DNA from: Phoronis australis
Taxonomy: Eukaryota > Phoronida > Phoronidae
Reading direction: 5' to 3'
NCBI GenBank assembly: GCA_002633005.1
Contig: NMRA01000101.1
Span: 883,151-947,150, forward strand
DNA length: 64,000 nt
Shown here: piece after piece, positions 35,860 to 60,500 of the stretch
How the letters are laid out: every line of letters starts with the position of its first letter
Numbering within the stretch: position 1 is the stretch's first letter
Translations under genes and position numbers: made by a program
The notes under the pieces: model-generated
What the model saw: the letters and a program-made list of their open reading frames with translations, nothing else
What the model was told of the DNA's origin: nothing
The model's database searches: none

Positions 35860-38800
35860 ATGTCTGAGAAACAGTGGCCGGAGGTTGCCCAAGCTTTCAA
35901 AGAAAAAAGAAGAGAACTCGTTCTATCGGGATCTGAGATATCGAAAAGAATTGACAGTGATGGATTGGATGAAACGATTTATCGCATGTCTCGCCTAAAC
36001 TTCCTGGAAGTATGCAAAACAACATTGGAAGTTTTAAATGAAAACTTGGGCAATATGGAAAACCTTACAAACCTTGTTCTTCACACAAACCACTTGAAGT
36101 CAATCCCGTCAACTATTGGAAAATTGTCCAATCTAAAAATTCTTGATTTGTCCAACAACAAGATCGAGGATTTACCTGTTGAGTTTGGCATGTTGAAAGA
36201 GCTACACACTGTAAACATTAGTGCTAATCGCCTGTCTGCCTTGCCACAGGTAGAAAACTTGACCAATTTACATGTTGTCAATTTCTCATGTAATCAGTTT
36301 GAAGAATTTCCAAACGGCTTATGCCACAGCAATTTGAAGCTTTTGAATACAGTTAATGGGAGCTTTAATGCCATCACCACTGTACCTCAAGAGATTTCTA
36401 ATTTGTTATCTCTGAAAAACCTCGATTTGTCAAACAACAAATTGCTAGATGTTGCCCCCGAACTCTGCGAATGTTCCAAAGTCAAGGAACTGAACCTTAA
36501 GGAAAACTGCTTCAAGGACAGACGATTTGGTAAACTGGTCCAACAGTGCCAGCCTAAATCAGTGTTGGATTATTTGGCCAAAATGTTGGCTGAAAAACAC
36601 AAGGCGAGTGGGAGGACATCAAAGAAGGAGCGAAAGAAGAAGCAACATGGAGCCACGGCCACAGAACTGCCTAAAGATATAATAGTAGTGAAGCACTTCA
36701 AAGATGATGGTGTTGTCGTTCAGGTGGCAGATGATCTGGTGAAAGATGTCAGACCTTACATTGTCTGCTGTGTTGTGAACAATGTAGCTTTCAATCCAAG
36801 CTCTTTCAAAGCCTTCATTGCAGCACAGGTGAAATTCCCACTTATATCTGTTATTGAATAGTCAACTTTCCGTTGCCCATTGTTTGCTTTCATACTAATA
36901 ATGTGCTCACTTGTGTTGTTACGCTTCCATCAAAATGTGTTCGAAAGAGTTTGTTCCAACATTTAGAAAAATTGTCCACCATACATTTTGTATTTTTTAA
37001 CATTTTATGCCAAGTGATATGCATACAATTAATGCATGTGTATTTAAATCTCTTGTTGTTTTTAGACCAAATTGCATGATGGTCCACTGTGTGATAAGCG
37101 TCAGAAAGCGACAATAGCGACCCATGACCTCGGTGCCATTTGTGCTATGATGAGCAATGGCAGGACACCGTTGTTGTATACAGCGAAGAAACCAACAGAG
37201 TTAAAGGTGAATGTCAGTGTGACTTGTAGTTGTAAAGACGTAGTTAACAATAATGACAATTGCTTAAAATATTAAAATCCATTTAGTAATAATGATAATG
37301 ATGAACATTGCCATACATGTCTGGGTCATTCCCCAGGGTGTTCAAATTGGGGAACTCAAAAATCTGGTGGGGCGGTAAGCCGAGTGTGGGCACTTAAAAC
37401 AAAATTTTTGAGAAGTTGGATATGGCGCTTACTGGAACAGTTGACTGGATTAGTGCCCATGGAGTTGAAAAGACATCGGACTTCACTCATAAGAATCAAA
37501 CAAAAATTGGCAGATTGTACGTCCCTTGGAGGAATTATCACCTAAGGGGTGTTCGCCAAATCCCACTCTGGTCTGGGTATGGGGAAATAACATGCCTATC
37601 ATGGAATAATCTTTTAATAATATATTTTCTGAATCCTCAGTGACTGAAAAATCTGAATTGATGCCTTAAAACACCACACAAATGTCCCAAGTTTTCATTT
37701 GGCTGATGTCATCATGGTTGGAAGTTTATGAAAAGTCAGAGATGTAGACCATGATCGAAGTGTGCAAAATTATGTGTGAAATGTCACGGTAAATAGAACT
37801 TGATGTTCAGAACCAAAACCAGCAGTGAGACTACTGTTGCTACTTTGAATTACTCTTGTTATCCATCACACAGCTCACCCCTCTAGGTAGACATAGTGAG
37901 ACCACTGCTGAAGCTCTGGTAGCCAGTTTGAGGAAAGAAGCTGACGACTACCGCAGAGAGAAGAAACGTCACAACTTTAGTGGAATTCACAAGTAGGTTG
38001 AAGCTAAAGAACATTCTCTTATCTTCAGCGCTTAACTCTCATTAACATATAGTGGAACTGTTCAATGCCCACATGGAGAATCAATATAATATTATGTTTG
38101 ACTTAACCAAGCTTAACTGTGTGCTAGTGGTGCTATGCATTGTAACTCATGAACTGAAATTAAAAGTACTTTTGCATTGGTATTTTGAGAAACGTTGCAT
38201 ACAAACTCCTGTCTGTTTATGAAGGAAGTATCTAAATGGCAAATTTAACATTTGTCCTGTTATTTTTATTAAATTAGCAACTCCAGGGTTGTACAAAAGC
38301 TTTAAGGCAGTTTCAGTGTTGCTGATGTTCATTGCTGTTCTCCGTATTTTAGTTAAAGCTACTATGAACCGGTCTTCTACCAAGTAATTTTTGATTTAGG
38401 CATCTTACTGTTATACAACTGGTCTAGACTTGCTTGTTAACAAGATTTGAAGTGATTTCTTGACTAACTTGCAAAGCATAATAGTTTGTTGTCGCTTGGA
38501 GCCATGGTTAGTACATCAAGTGTTCTGCTGGGTAAAGCTAATTCATTCATGAGTCATTGAGTGAACACAATGACACACTGTTTGTGTTCAATAGCCAATC
38601 AATTATTATGTTTCATGAAACATGTTGTTGAGCTGAACCTATGTTGTGTGCATTGTACATGAAGTGGAGGAATATAGTAATTAACATAGAAATGTCTTTT
38701 CAAATGATTTAATTTGTATTCTTTTGAAAACAAAATAGAAATAAATGGGCATTGTCCTTTATAAAGGTTGGGTAAGGTATTTTTATTTTGTAGCCGTGAG

Positions 38801-41333
38801 TTCTTAATTCTGGTAGTACTGATTACCCTGTTATACCGTCTGTATTTCAGTGTCCAAGTGTTGCTGTGTTAGCTAACTGCTCAATGCATCTTGTTTCAGA
38901 TACCTAGACTTGCTCAAGGATAAACCTCTCTACCCATGTTTGATGGTTAAAGAGACAGAGGTCATATCCTTTCCACCCATCACAAACTGTCAGTGTTCAA
39001 AGGTATTGCCTAACTAGATAGGTAGCATTGGCTTCTCTGGAAGGTTTAGCGAGGCCGCTGCAATGGCGCCACCTTCCATCCCAGATACTAACAAGAAATG
39101 ATGTCTTAAAAATCTCAATAAATATTTTTTTCTTTTCATAGTTACTGTTGTGACCTGTCATGGAAATCTAATATTTGTCGTGGAAATCCAGTATAAAGGC
39201 TTAAAGCATTCGTGGCTTGAGGTTGAAAATGCAAACGCTTGTGATTTCCTAGATCCACCAAGTGTCCTGGTTTTACTGCAATATATCTAGTATTCTCTTC
39301 ATATTACAACAGCCTAAAAATAATGAAATTTGATCGCGATCTTATGAAATTTGAGTTCAGCTTAAGGCCTCTTTGTGGTTCAAGCCAGTTTGCGGAACTT
39401 TTGTAAATGGTATCAAATTAGTTGTATTCGTACAAGCCAAGCCCAGTTGAGGTGGATTTGAACGGTCAATTGAATCATATCGCCTTGGATGGGAGACATG
39501 ATGTATACTTGTGCTTGTGCAGATATTGCTTCCTGTGTTTATTTTCGTTGGCAATTTCTCACTCCGGTGTTACACGTTTTCTCAACCCATGTTACACACA
39601 ATAACTAGTATGACCAAAAAATGAAATGGCAGTTGGAAGGAGGGAGAGACAATTATGGTGCTTGATGTCTGGAGTGATGTCAGTCGACAGTCTCTCCTAG
39701 AAGAGTGGCAAGATTCTCCATTGGAACATAGAAATCTTGAGTGTCTAAATGACTAAATATTGGTCGTGTAGACGAAGCAATTTGAGCCAGTCGGGATTAA
39801 CCGCTTACAAAGTGTAGACGGAGAGACGTAGCGATGGTTGGTGACAACTTTCAAACAAATCCAACTGCTGCTATGCCCACACATTGGCAATTTTATTTTG
39901 CCTTCTCTTCTGTATATTCCGAGCTCCTTAAAAGATTTTCATGAAATTTGCCGTAGAAGTTAATAATATGTCGACAATGTCTTCCCAGTTTTGGCGTCGG
40001 GTTGGACATGTTCTGCATCACCTAGTGCCCATTTCTATTACAAGATTCTGTTTTTCGACGTCTGCCTCTCTTTCTGCCTAACCACTGGAAGGATCATTAT
40101 GAAGATTGGCAGTTGCTTTCCTGCCAAAAAGACTGTGCCCAGTCTTGACATTCAGATAATTTTGTTTTTTGTTTCTAGGGCTTAAACAACAAATATTTGT
40201 GACTTTTGAACTGATCTGATTACTTCTGTACCCGTAGCAATTTTAGTATATTTACCTGTATCTTTGAGAGTTCCATAACAAAAATATAATGACATATTCC
40301 CATTTTTGGATATATTTGATATATTCTGCGCTATCTAGTTGCCATTTTCATTATTTATGAGTTCGTGGAAAGGGCAGATATTATTTTTTGTGGATGTGTT
40401 TTTAGGCCATTTGTAATTCAGAGAGAATTCCATGTTGTCATGGACAGTCCAAATGTTTGTGTGTTTCTCTTTTTAGTAACTGGCTGTACTTTGGTAGCAC
40501 ATATTTTGTCATGCAAAATTGCTTGACATCTGAACGAAAACATTCATTCATTCATAGGGCACACAAACTCTTAAAGAGCAGTGTTCTGGGTGTTACATTC
40601 ATAATTGGTCAAAGGTTTCCTGTCTTTCCCATCCGTTACCATTGCATCTTCAGAATGGCGCCATCCAAGAACTTTTTCTGCAATGTCTTGAACGCAAAAT
40701 CACCCGTCAAGAAATTATAGATAGCATGTCAATTTGATTCGTAGAGCACAATGTGCTGCGATTGAAAGTACTGGAGTCCCTTTTGACTGCATTAGAGAGC
40801 ATTCTTTGAATGAGCAGCAAACAGGGTCGCGCCGCACGCACACTTGTTTGCGTGATTTTTCTGTTACCCCCTCCATTTGTCAGTCTTTGCAGTATTTCAC
40901 GTCTGGCGTGTCGCACTGTGTATGTTTCTAGCCTGTATAATTTTGCTATACTTTCTAACAGAATGACAATGCAGCGTGTTTCAAGTGAAAGGAATTTTTT
41001 CAGATTTCAAAGGAGACCACGGATATCCTAATAGAAGTTACCAGTTCAATAAGTCAGGAGATGTGCAAGAAAGTTCTAGAAGAACTTCTGGCTATTATGC
41101 TTGTCAAGGGTCACGGAGCATCTGGTGACAGGGTCACGGGGGAAGGTGGTGATAGTGGAAGTGAAGGAGCTGAAGGTTACGACATGTCTGGTCACGGGGA
41201 TTTGGCGCAGGGTCAAAGATCACTGACTGTGGAGCAAGTGAAGGTGTTGGATGAGGCTGGACATCTGAAGGTGATTTATCCATCGAGGGTTGATCTACAA
41301 AGTGAGGCCTACAGTGTAGAACGAGAATCTTAG
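35860..41333 (+). CDS. LRRC47: Leucine-rich repeat containing 47, five exons
   Basis: LRRC47 is a conserved cytosolic protein that joins leucine-rich repeats to a B3/4 domain of the kind found in phenylalanyl-tRNA synthetase beta chains; its biochemical role is not settled. Exons: 35860-36828, 37066-37206, 37874-37992, 38900-39002, 41004-41333, all with AG/GT borders and matching phase. The product is 553 aa against 583 in human. Residues 1-25 (SEKQWPEVAQAFKEKRREL) match the family start. LRRs span about 50-215 (LKILDLSNNKIEDLP, LKNLDLSNNKLLD). A Lys-rich linker lies near 245-265. B3/4 covers about 265-445, with VRPYIVCCVV, KATIATHDL and YPCLMVKETEVISFPPITN. The C-terminus LKVIYPSRVDL is conserved. 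The frame is open upstream to 35845 (a GTG), but the first ATG, at 35860 with A at -3, fits the family. Intron 4 is about 2 kb and holds a repeat. Confidence 0.97.
39880..40410 (-). repeat. Reverse-oriented copy of the CTAG-core dispersed repeat in LRRC47 intron 4
   Basis: Reverse-complement matches include GCATCACCTAGTGCCCATTT (40015) and GCGCTATCTAGTTGCCATTT (40329), with TTTCATGAAATTTGCCGTAG between motifs at 39940. These correspond to the ATGGCCACTAG and CCAAATTTCATGAAAATCC modules of the copy at 54540-55230. Short open frames here are repeat translation. Confidence 0.6.
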
Positions 41334-41873
41334 TCATGCCAGCCATTCAAGTCAAAGAATTTTTGTTTCCAGTGGGCTATAGAAAAGATGCTTAGTAGTT
41401 GACAAAATGAAAAAGGAATTGTTAGATTTTGATTTGATGTTGGATAATTCTTGCTTTCATTATTTCGTTGAACTGTGGGAATGTTCGTTGTTATTTTAGT
41501 TTAGTGCCTGTAACTATACTTCAAACCATGTGTGCAATTATGCTGTGCTTTTAGGTCGTAGTCTAAACACTTGAAATGTTGAAGCCTACTGTTACAATTC
41601 CCATTTCTTGTTAACCACGTTTATTCTGGAGTCTCAGTTCATTGGCAGCAACCGTGTTTTTATTACCCAACATCCTTAGCTAGACTACAGCAGAGACACC
41701 AAGTGTCGAACAAGTATACTAAATGCAATCAAGATACTGCAGCTGCATTCTGCTTGAAGACGTCAGATTATCATTCATGGCTATGCGCCGACTTAATCAA
41801 GCATTATAAATTTTGATTTGGTTGCAATTTTCAGTGCTTAAACTGTTCTTGCCTTGTCTGTATACCGCAAAAA

Positions 41874-41879
41874 AATAAA
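41874..41879 (+). terminator. LRRC47 polyadenylation signal
   Basis: AATAAA about 540 bp after the LRRC47 stop codon, in an A-rich context. It is the only canonical plus-strand hexamer close behind the gene that I noticed, and gives a plausible 3' UTR of roughly 560 nt. Confidence 0.6.
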
Positions 41880-42483
41880 ACAGCAAGAGCGTAGGGAAAT
41901 GTTGAGTTTATTAATTAACCCTGGTAATTAAAATTATACGGCTGAAACAAGATTTAAATGTGTGCAGTTTTAGTGTTTGGGGGTGGGCTCAGATCCAATT
42001 TCAAGTGTCAAATTCGGAACACGGCGCAATCGTAACGAAACTATGGCTAAGTATAGGCTCTCCCGCAATATCTCGGGCGACCGGCAGTGGCGCTGGGCAC
42101 TACGACTCCGTTTCCATCATCTGCTCCACTGTGCAGTGAAGAAAATTACTTCGTTTTTTAAAGAAAATGGAATCCTTGTGATGATGAAAAAACAAGCTGC
42201 TGGTAAGATGTCAATTTTAATCGAAGTCTTAGTGAATCACTCAGAAACTCATAATTCTCTCTTTGTCAAATCTTAACCAAAGCAATCGCGTCATTATTGC
42301 CAACACAAAAACGGATTTGGTCTTTTGGGCAATTGAAGACTATTTTAAATACAACAAATTTGTTACGAACTGATTGCACAAAATATAAAATATGTAATAT
42401 GCATTACAAAAAGGTTTCGCACGCAAACGCTGTGGACCATTAACAAGTAGGTCTCTTAATATCAAATTAGGAGTTAAATCGTG

Positions 42484-42545
42484 GTGGTGCAATGGTAAAG
42501 CACGCGCACTCTATCCGCCAGGTCGTGAGTCCGTGACGCTTGCAG
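42484..42545 (+). repeat. tRNA-like SINE head
   Basis: TGGTGCAATGGTAAAGC resembles a tRNA D-arm and box A. About 30 bases on, CAGGTCGTGAGTCCGTGACG resembles a degraded T-arm and box B. It is followed by T-rich runs. This fits a decayed tRNA-derived SINE rather than a functional tRNA, because the T-loop has lost GTTC and no acceptor stem is evident. Confidence 0.45.
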
Positions 42546-43778
42546 TTTTTCCTGTTCGACACTTTCTCCTTTTTTTGCCTTTTTTTCTTGGATGACACTT
42601 CAGGAATCAAGGCAAATGCTTGATTTTAGAGGAAAAACAGAAAAATTTCCTGGGCAAACCCCTCCTCCCGACCTCCCCCCATTCGGTGCTATGTGCGTCT
42701 ACAATCGTGCTTTGAGCAAATGTTTACAGACAAAATGTTGGCCCCCCCACCTTGTGATATCCTAGATCCGCCACTGCAATAACACAAATGATATGTGAAT
42801 TGACTGTCTGGAGGCACTAGTGACTGCTAAGGGGATCTGGGTAAATGTAGTATTCATGTTCTGCAGTAGTGAGCATACTGCAGTCAAGCTCTCAACACTT
42901 GTTTTGAAGTTATTACCTAATTGTTGACCTAAATATTTGCAATGAAATTTCACCAGAAACACAGAGCTTAGTAGTCTCTGCCCCAATTACGGATGCCATT
43001 GATAGCTCTTGGTTGTTCCCTCATGCTCATCTTAAATGAGGGTGAGAACTCCAACTTCATTGGTCATAAGTTACCAAAACTGTTATCAACAAGCAAATTT
43101 TTGCTGTTTCAGCATCCATGATTTAAATCGGATGCAATAATTTAAACCAAAAAACAATTTGCACATCTGTATAATAATTTTATTCCCATGCAAATACCAC
43201 ACATTCTAGTTGTTGTACTATGTCTAGTTGTGGTGGTGCTAGGACTGCACTGAGCAGACCAAACATTTTGACAAAGCCAACTCACCATGGCTTGAGAAGT
43301 TATCACAAGAAGCTTGCGAGCATTGCAATTGGATAACGCTCCATCTTTTTTTTAGTACAATTAGGTGTTGCACTCAATACGTATCGGTACAAACAGCAGG
43401 TGACTACTGGTGAGGGGGTTGTTAAGAGAAATAAATATGCTCTGTGTCACTTGGTGTTTGTTCAGTGTTTGCAGTTTTCCTCTTGCTTCATCATGTAGGC
43501 CTGGCGACATCCCGCAGTCGCAAAAAATACAAGGTTTCGTAAGATATTGCCAAGTGATACCAGCAAAGCATGTAAATCACACTGGCTTTCTTCATGAGAT
43601 TCTTGTGTCTATGGACCTGAGCACTGACTTCATACAGCAGGATCTGTTGTGCTTTGTACTTCAGATGTGTATCTTTGCATGACCTTCACAATGTACAAGG
43701 TCAAGTAAAACAACATAGATTGGCAAACACAAATGTGCTTCATGTATATTTTCAATAATCTTGTGATTAACAGTCATA

Positions 43779-44298
43779 AAGGTTATGTAGGACCCAACAA
43801 AATGACCAAATTTGGAGAAGTTCACATCCTATCTCCGAAATGGCTGGTAGCATTCTTTTGAAACTTGGATGTCACACTTTATACACTGTTCATCAAAATT
43901 AAGAGTTGTTTTCAAAATGTTTCACAATTTGGAATGAGAAGCTAAGAAAAACGGGACTCTTATTGTTTTGATGAGCAAAAAATAGAATTTGCATATTTAA
44001 CATAACAATTTTTTTAGAAAAACTAAAGTTTTTGAGATTTCATTTTGCATGTGAATATCAAGTGAAATTTGGTCATGTTGATACCGTTATTTTTTGTTAT
44101 GAGTGTACCTTTCTTTATTGCTAAATTTTACTAAATGTAGTTAGTCGTGTGACCCAATTAATAGCAGACTGTTTTTAAGTCAAATTCTGAGGCTTTTTAC
44201 TTCCAGAAATATGTAGTTTTACTGGGTTGAAATTGATACTTTTGAACATAATTGGCTAACTACAGGAGAGACTTGTCCATTAAGTCCTACATAACCTT
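43779..44298. mobile_element. MITE with 15-bp perfect terminal inverted repeats
   Basis: The left end AAGGTTATGTAGGAC and right end GTCCTACATAACCTT are exact inverse copies 520 bp apart. Sequence between them is AT-rich with no transposase. The right end plus adjacent AAATTAAGTAAAAAAGTTG is repeated once more at 44299-44440, ending in a second CTACATAACCTTAAATTAAG. A more diverged relative is at 51878-52373. Confidence 0.82.
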
Positions 44299-45905
44299 AA
44301 ATTAAGTAAAAAAGTTGCCACAAGATTGCAGTTAAAATAGGTTAAAATCAATACTTTTGTACATAATTATTATATTATTTGGCTGACTACAAAGGCTTGT
44401 CTATAAGGTTCTACATAACCTTAAATTAAGTAAAAAAGTTGTCACAAAATTAAAGCAGTGCATGTACTTTAAATATCTAAAATAAGTAGCACAATTATTT
44501 GAGAACTTTTGTCAGTTAATAACTGAAAGTGTCATCCTACTAAACTTGTACACCTGTACATCTCATGTTTCTAGCCACAAGGAGGCCAAAATCACAATGC
44601 CAAGTATATAGTTCCCTCGGAAAATGGAAAAATCTGAATAGTAAAATAAATATTGAATTATCTACAATTTTCTACGTGCGTTCCATTAAACTCTAAAGAA
44701 GTAGGAGAATACAAAATATAAATGCATGTAAAGTTTTGTGGCACAGGACAATGTTAATTAGTTAAAATATCAAAAGGTGGCAGCACAATAATGCATGTAG
44801 TCAGCATGGCTAATAAAGTCTTTGCCAACATCAACCATCAAATTCACATAACCATGGACACTGGTTTTAGATAGAAATCGTTACTGTATACAGTTTACAA
44901 ATTACCATACAAATAACATATATTATACAAATATTAAATAATGCACACTTGCATGAAAACATTTTCTGACAACTAGAGCCCTCCACACCATGTTTTTAAA
45001 GCTTCCAAACAACAAAAATAGCATTTACACACATTTCTGTAACATTTGTCTGGTTCATCATCAACAGAAATTAATGTTACAGTGGTCACTAATTTGAAAA
45101 TAAGCAAAAATCTGAAAAAAGGCAATAGAAACCATTTCCATGGTGACTTTTTTGTGGATTTTCAAGGCCTGTGTTATTCAGTGTTCTTCACCCAACACCA
45201 GATCATGGTGTTGACAGGACACATCTCCATGCTGGACATCAGATCATATCTACCACAACCTGCCAACACCACATATTAAACTACAACTTATGAATACTCT
45301 GCTATAATAGTGACTAGATACGTTTAGTTTGCCCAAACACATGTCAACATTACCAGGACCAACACAACTATGACAGATGTAAAGTATAAACCCCATTTTG
45401 GTTAATACGAATTATTCAGTCTGATGATAAACAGTATAATTCACAGCATCATTCATGGAAACCATGATCATTCATCAAGAATGCTTAGTTATAAATCACA
45501 AATCAAGATTAATGATAAACCTTGCAAGAAAATTTATTTCGATCACCAAAATGAATTCTTATCAACCATTTACATCATATCACACCACTCATATGAATTC
45601 ATAGAAATGATTGATATGAATTCATATTTAAAAATAAGTGACAAACTATGATCAACCAAAATTTGCTGTATATACCAACACAGCAGACGGACATGAATGA
45701 CTGAAGAGCTGACCCTCAACAGATATGAATGACTAAAACAGCTGACCCTCAACAAAATGGAACGTGCAACAAGTTTTGATCCATGAAGTAAACTCATTCT
45801 GAACTAGTTACCAGTTACAATAAAGAACATGGAAACCATAATTTGCAAAAGCAATTGCCAGTGACGGGACACAGTGACTAGAGTTGAACTGAGACCAAGT
45901 GATCT

Positions 45906-57526
<11,621 letters not shown>

Positions 57527-60500
57527 CTGTTAAATGAAGTAAAAGAGTGTTAGGCAGGTCACAGGCAAAGATGTGGTTATCCAGCAGGGATACAATACTG
57601 AGAATAAACCAGTCAGTCTCTCAATGGTTTCATCAGGTAGAGATACAATACTGAGAAAAATTCCGTGACACTCTCTCAATAGTTCCATCAACAAAAGCAC
57701 AACAGTACATTTCCCATTGATGCTACACAGTACCACTGTATAACTTGCACTCAATAAAAAAAAGGATTAAACCACTAAGAGACAAAATTTTCAGGTCATT
57801 TTGAATTGAGGTAGGTTGATTGAAATGCATAAGAGACATGAAAGAGCGAACTGTTTGAATGTCACAGAATTCAATCTCAGAACTGTTTGTTGATCAAGCA
57901 GTTAATTTTAGGGTAAACCTGGTTAAACAATTAACAGTAAGTAACGCATCAGATGCCAAGAGCATTGTAGTGATCAGGTATTTGTAAATAAGTAAATATG
58001 AGCAACTGAAACAAAATTGTTACTAAGCCATCAAGTGCATGCAAGACTTCAAGTTGATTAAACAAGACATGTTCACCAAGACAACACACACATGAACTGC
58101 ACGCAAATTAACTATAATTCACCCAGATTTAATCTATGGTTTTACAAACAATGAAGCACCATTGCCAGCAATCAACACCACAAAACCTAGCAGAGAGAAT
58201 CTTCAAAAATAGTGCTTGTTGAAAAGGCCAAAACCTTCCAAAGTCATCCAATCCTCAGCAAACGGCTTTACACTGCCCGGTATCTGGCAAACAAATGAAG
58301 CTACAGCAAGCTTGTGATGAAACTAACAAAATACGTTAAAAATATTTCTTAAAACCACCAGACAAAGAAAGGGTAGAAGGAATAAATGACAAGGAGAACC
58401 CGGGGGGGGGGGGTACTCCACTATATTTTTGAATGGGTGTCTAAATTGAAAACACTTGTCAACAAACCTAATTCCTAATTTTACACAGTTTTTGGCTAAT
58501 TGTTATCGTATTTCCTTAGGAAAATGCTCCTAACACAAATTTTCACAAGAAATTCAAGCCAAACAGTTAAAAAATCACCACTTTAAGTCCACAGTATTGC
58601 AATTTATTTCAACCAATGTTTCATTGCAGTAAAGTCATCATTTACATGGTAATTGGTTTGCTCTACAAAAAACTTAGAGATCAGTGTTCTTGATATCGAT
58701 TTCCGATGGCAGGCTGATTCTTTTACAAAGCTATCGAGCCAAGCTTCTAAATCCAATTCAGAGATTGGAATAAAAAACTGACCCCTTTGTAAAGAGATTC
58801 CATGAAAAAATCACCCAATCATGCGGATTCTCTGATAGATATCTTTTAGGATACTTTGGTTACAGATTCAAATTTGCACCTTTCCAGCATTTTCAAAAGT
58901 GATGTCTTTTAATCCATAAAGTGTGGAACGGTACAAGGAGAAACGCCATGCTGTTACTGAACTTTCGCAACTAAGGTTTAAGAACAGGGATAATATCTAA
59001 AACATTTTTAGATTTTTGTACTTGGAAAAAGTATCCTATTGAAGAGTTCTGAACTCTCAGTTGAAAGTAAACCCTTCAGTGCATTTGAGTCGGAAAATGC
59101 AACTTTTTGTTGAGAATCTTCAGTAGTCAGAAAAAGCAACACTTCATATGGAAACTGGTCATGAAAAAGCTACCTGTTTGTGTGGCACATCCACCATACC
59201 CCTTTTATAGGAGTACCCCCCAGAAGAGAGATGCTCTTAATTATGTGTCTCATGCAACATAGCCCACTGCCCCATAATCATAGAATAACGATAACAGAAA
59301 TCATAAAAATAACAATGAAAGGCTTTATGGTCAAATCGCATTTACTTCCTAAAAATCCGCATGTAGTGAAAAATATCTAATAGTGCAAGGACACCTAAAC
59401 CATCACCCATATACAGGTACTGTAACAATACTCAAGGTCAAACAAATACAGTGGAGTGTCTGGCAACTTGAAACAAGCTTTAGATGGAATGACCTTTAAC
59501 CATTTACATAATTATACAGAGCTATCTCTTTTTGTTTCAAGGCAACTGTTGTCTTCGTCAGACATGGAAGAGATGGAACTATCTACAAGTCATAGAAAAG
59601 TCTGTTAAACTGGTCTTAGCTTGCTTCTTACTCAGAGTAGAAATGATTTATGGCTTTAGGAAGAACTGATAGCTTGTTATTGCTTGGCAACCGGGTTGGC
59701 AGCCATTTTATGCAAGAAATATGGCTTCCGGTAATAACGAAATGTCAACATTCCAAGCATAGAAATCACTTCTGACCATACCTGGCTACGCAACTTAAAA
59801 CCCATAGGGGGTAATAAAACAATTACCATCTCAGACAGGACCCTAAACCCTTTGTTAAGTTGTGTTTACTTAGACAGGCCAACTGGGACAGTTGCATTAC
59901 TGCCTCTAAAGCTTTGTATTACTGAAAAAGTAGGCGTATGAACCTATCAAGACCCAATGAGATAGTTTTATTATATATAGCTCATTGTACAGGCCAAGGT
60001 CATGTTGGTACCGTATTGTGATAACCTTGCTGAGCTATAACTCCGAAGTTGATGTGAAGACTCAGCTTCTTGGTAAACCAAAATTAACATTGAAGCTTCC
60101 ATGGTAGTGAAATTAACAGTATAGGAAAGGGCCTTAAGATCAGGCTTCACAAATAATATTCTTTCACTGACCTTGCATGGAAATTTTAAAAGGCCTATTG
60201 TGTGCAAACGACACTCAGAATTTATAACTATCTGCAAAATTCTAAGTCACTAGGCAGACTAGTTATACCCTCCAAACCCAAAATACTATGAAACACTGGC
60301 TCAATGGTATTATCAAACACTTCACACCCTTATAGAAGACAGACAATTATCAAACATTTCACCCCCTTAAAGAAGACAAACGTAATAATCCTACATGATA
60401 AACTAAAAAGTACATTTCACTGGTACCCTTGCCAAATTTAGGTTCCGTCTACGATTAAGGATATTAACTACCTATACTCAAAGGCTGGCCACTTCAGTCA

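Larger units (their letters stand above)
41900..45905. other. Convergent 3' region between LRRC47 and the DOC2-like gene, no gene seen
   Basis: Apart from the SINE head, a MITE and its partly duplicated tail, the sequence is AT-rich and without supported exons. A minus-strand AATAAA at 45538-45533, about 370 bp after the DOC2-like stop codon, is a reasonable polyadenylation signal for that gene. Confidence 0.5.

Noticed and set aside
39991-40185. 64-codon open frame in LRRC47 intron 4
   Set aside because: It overlaps a reverse-oriented dispersed repeat and has no splice context.
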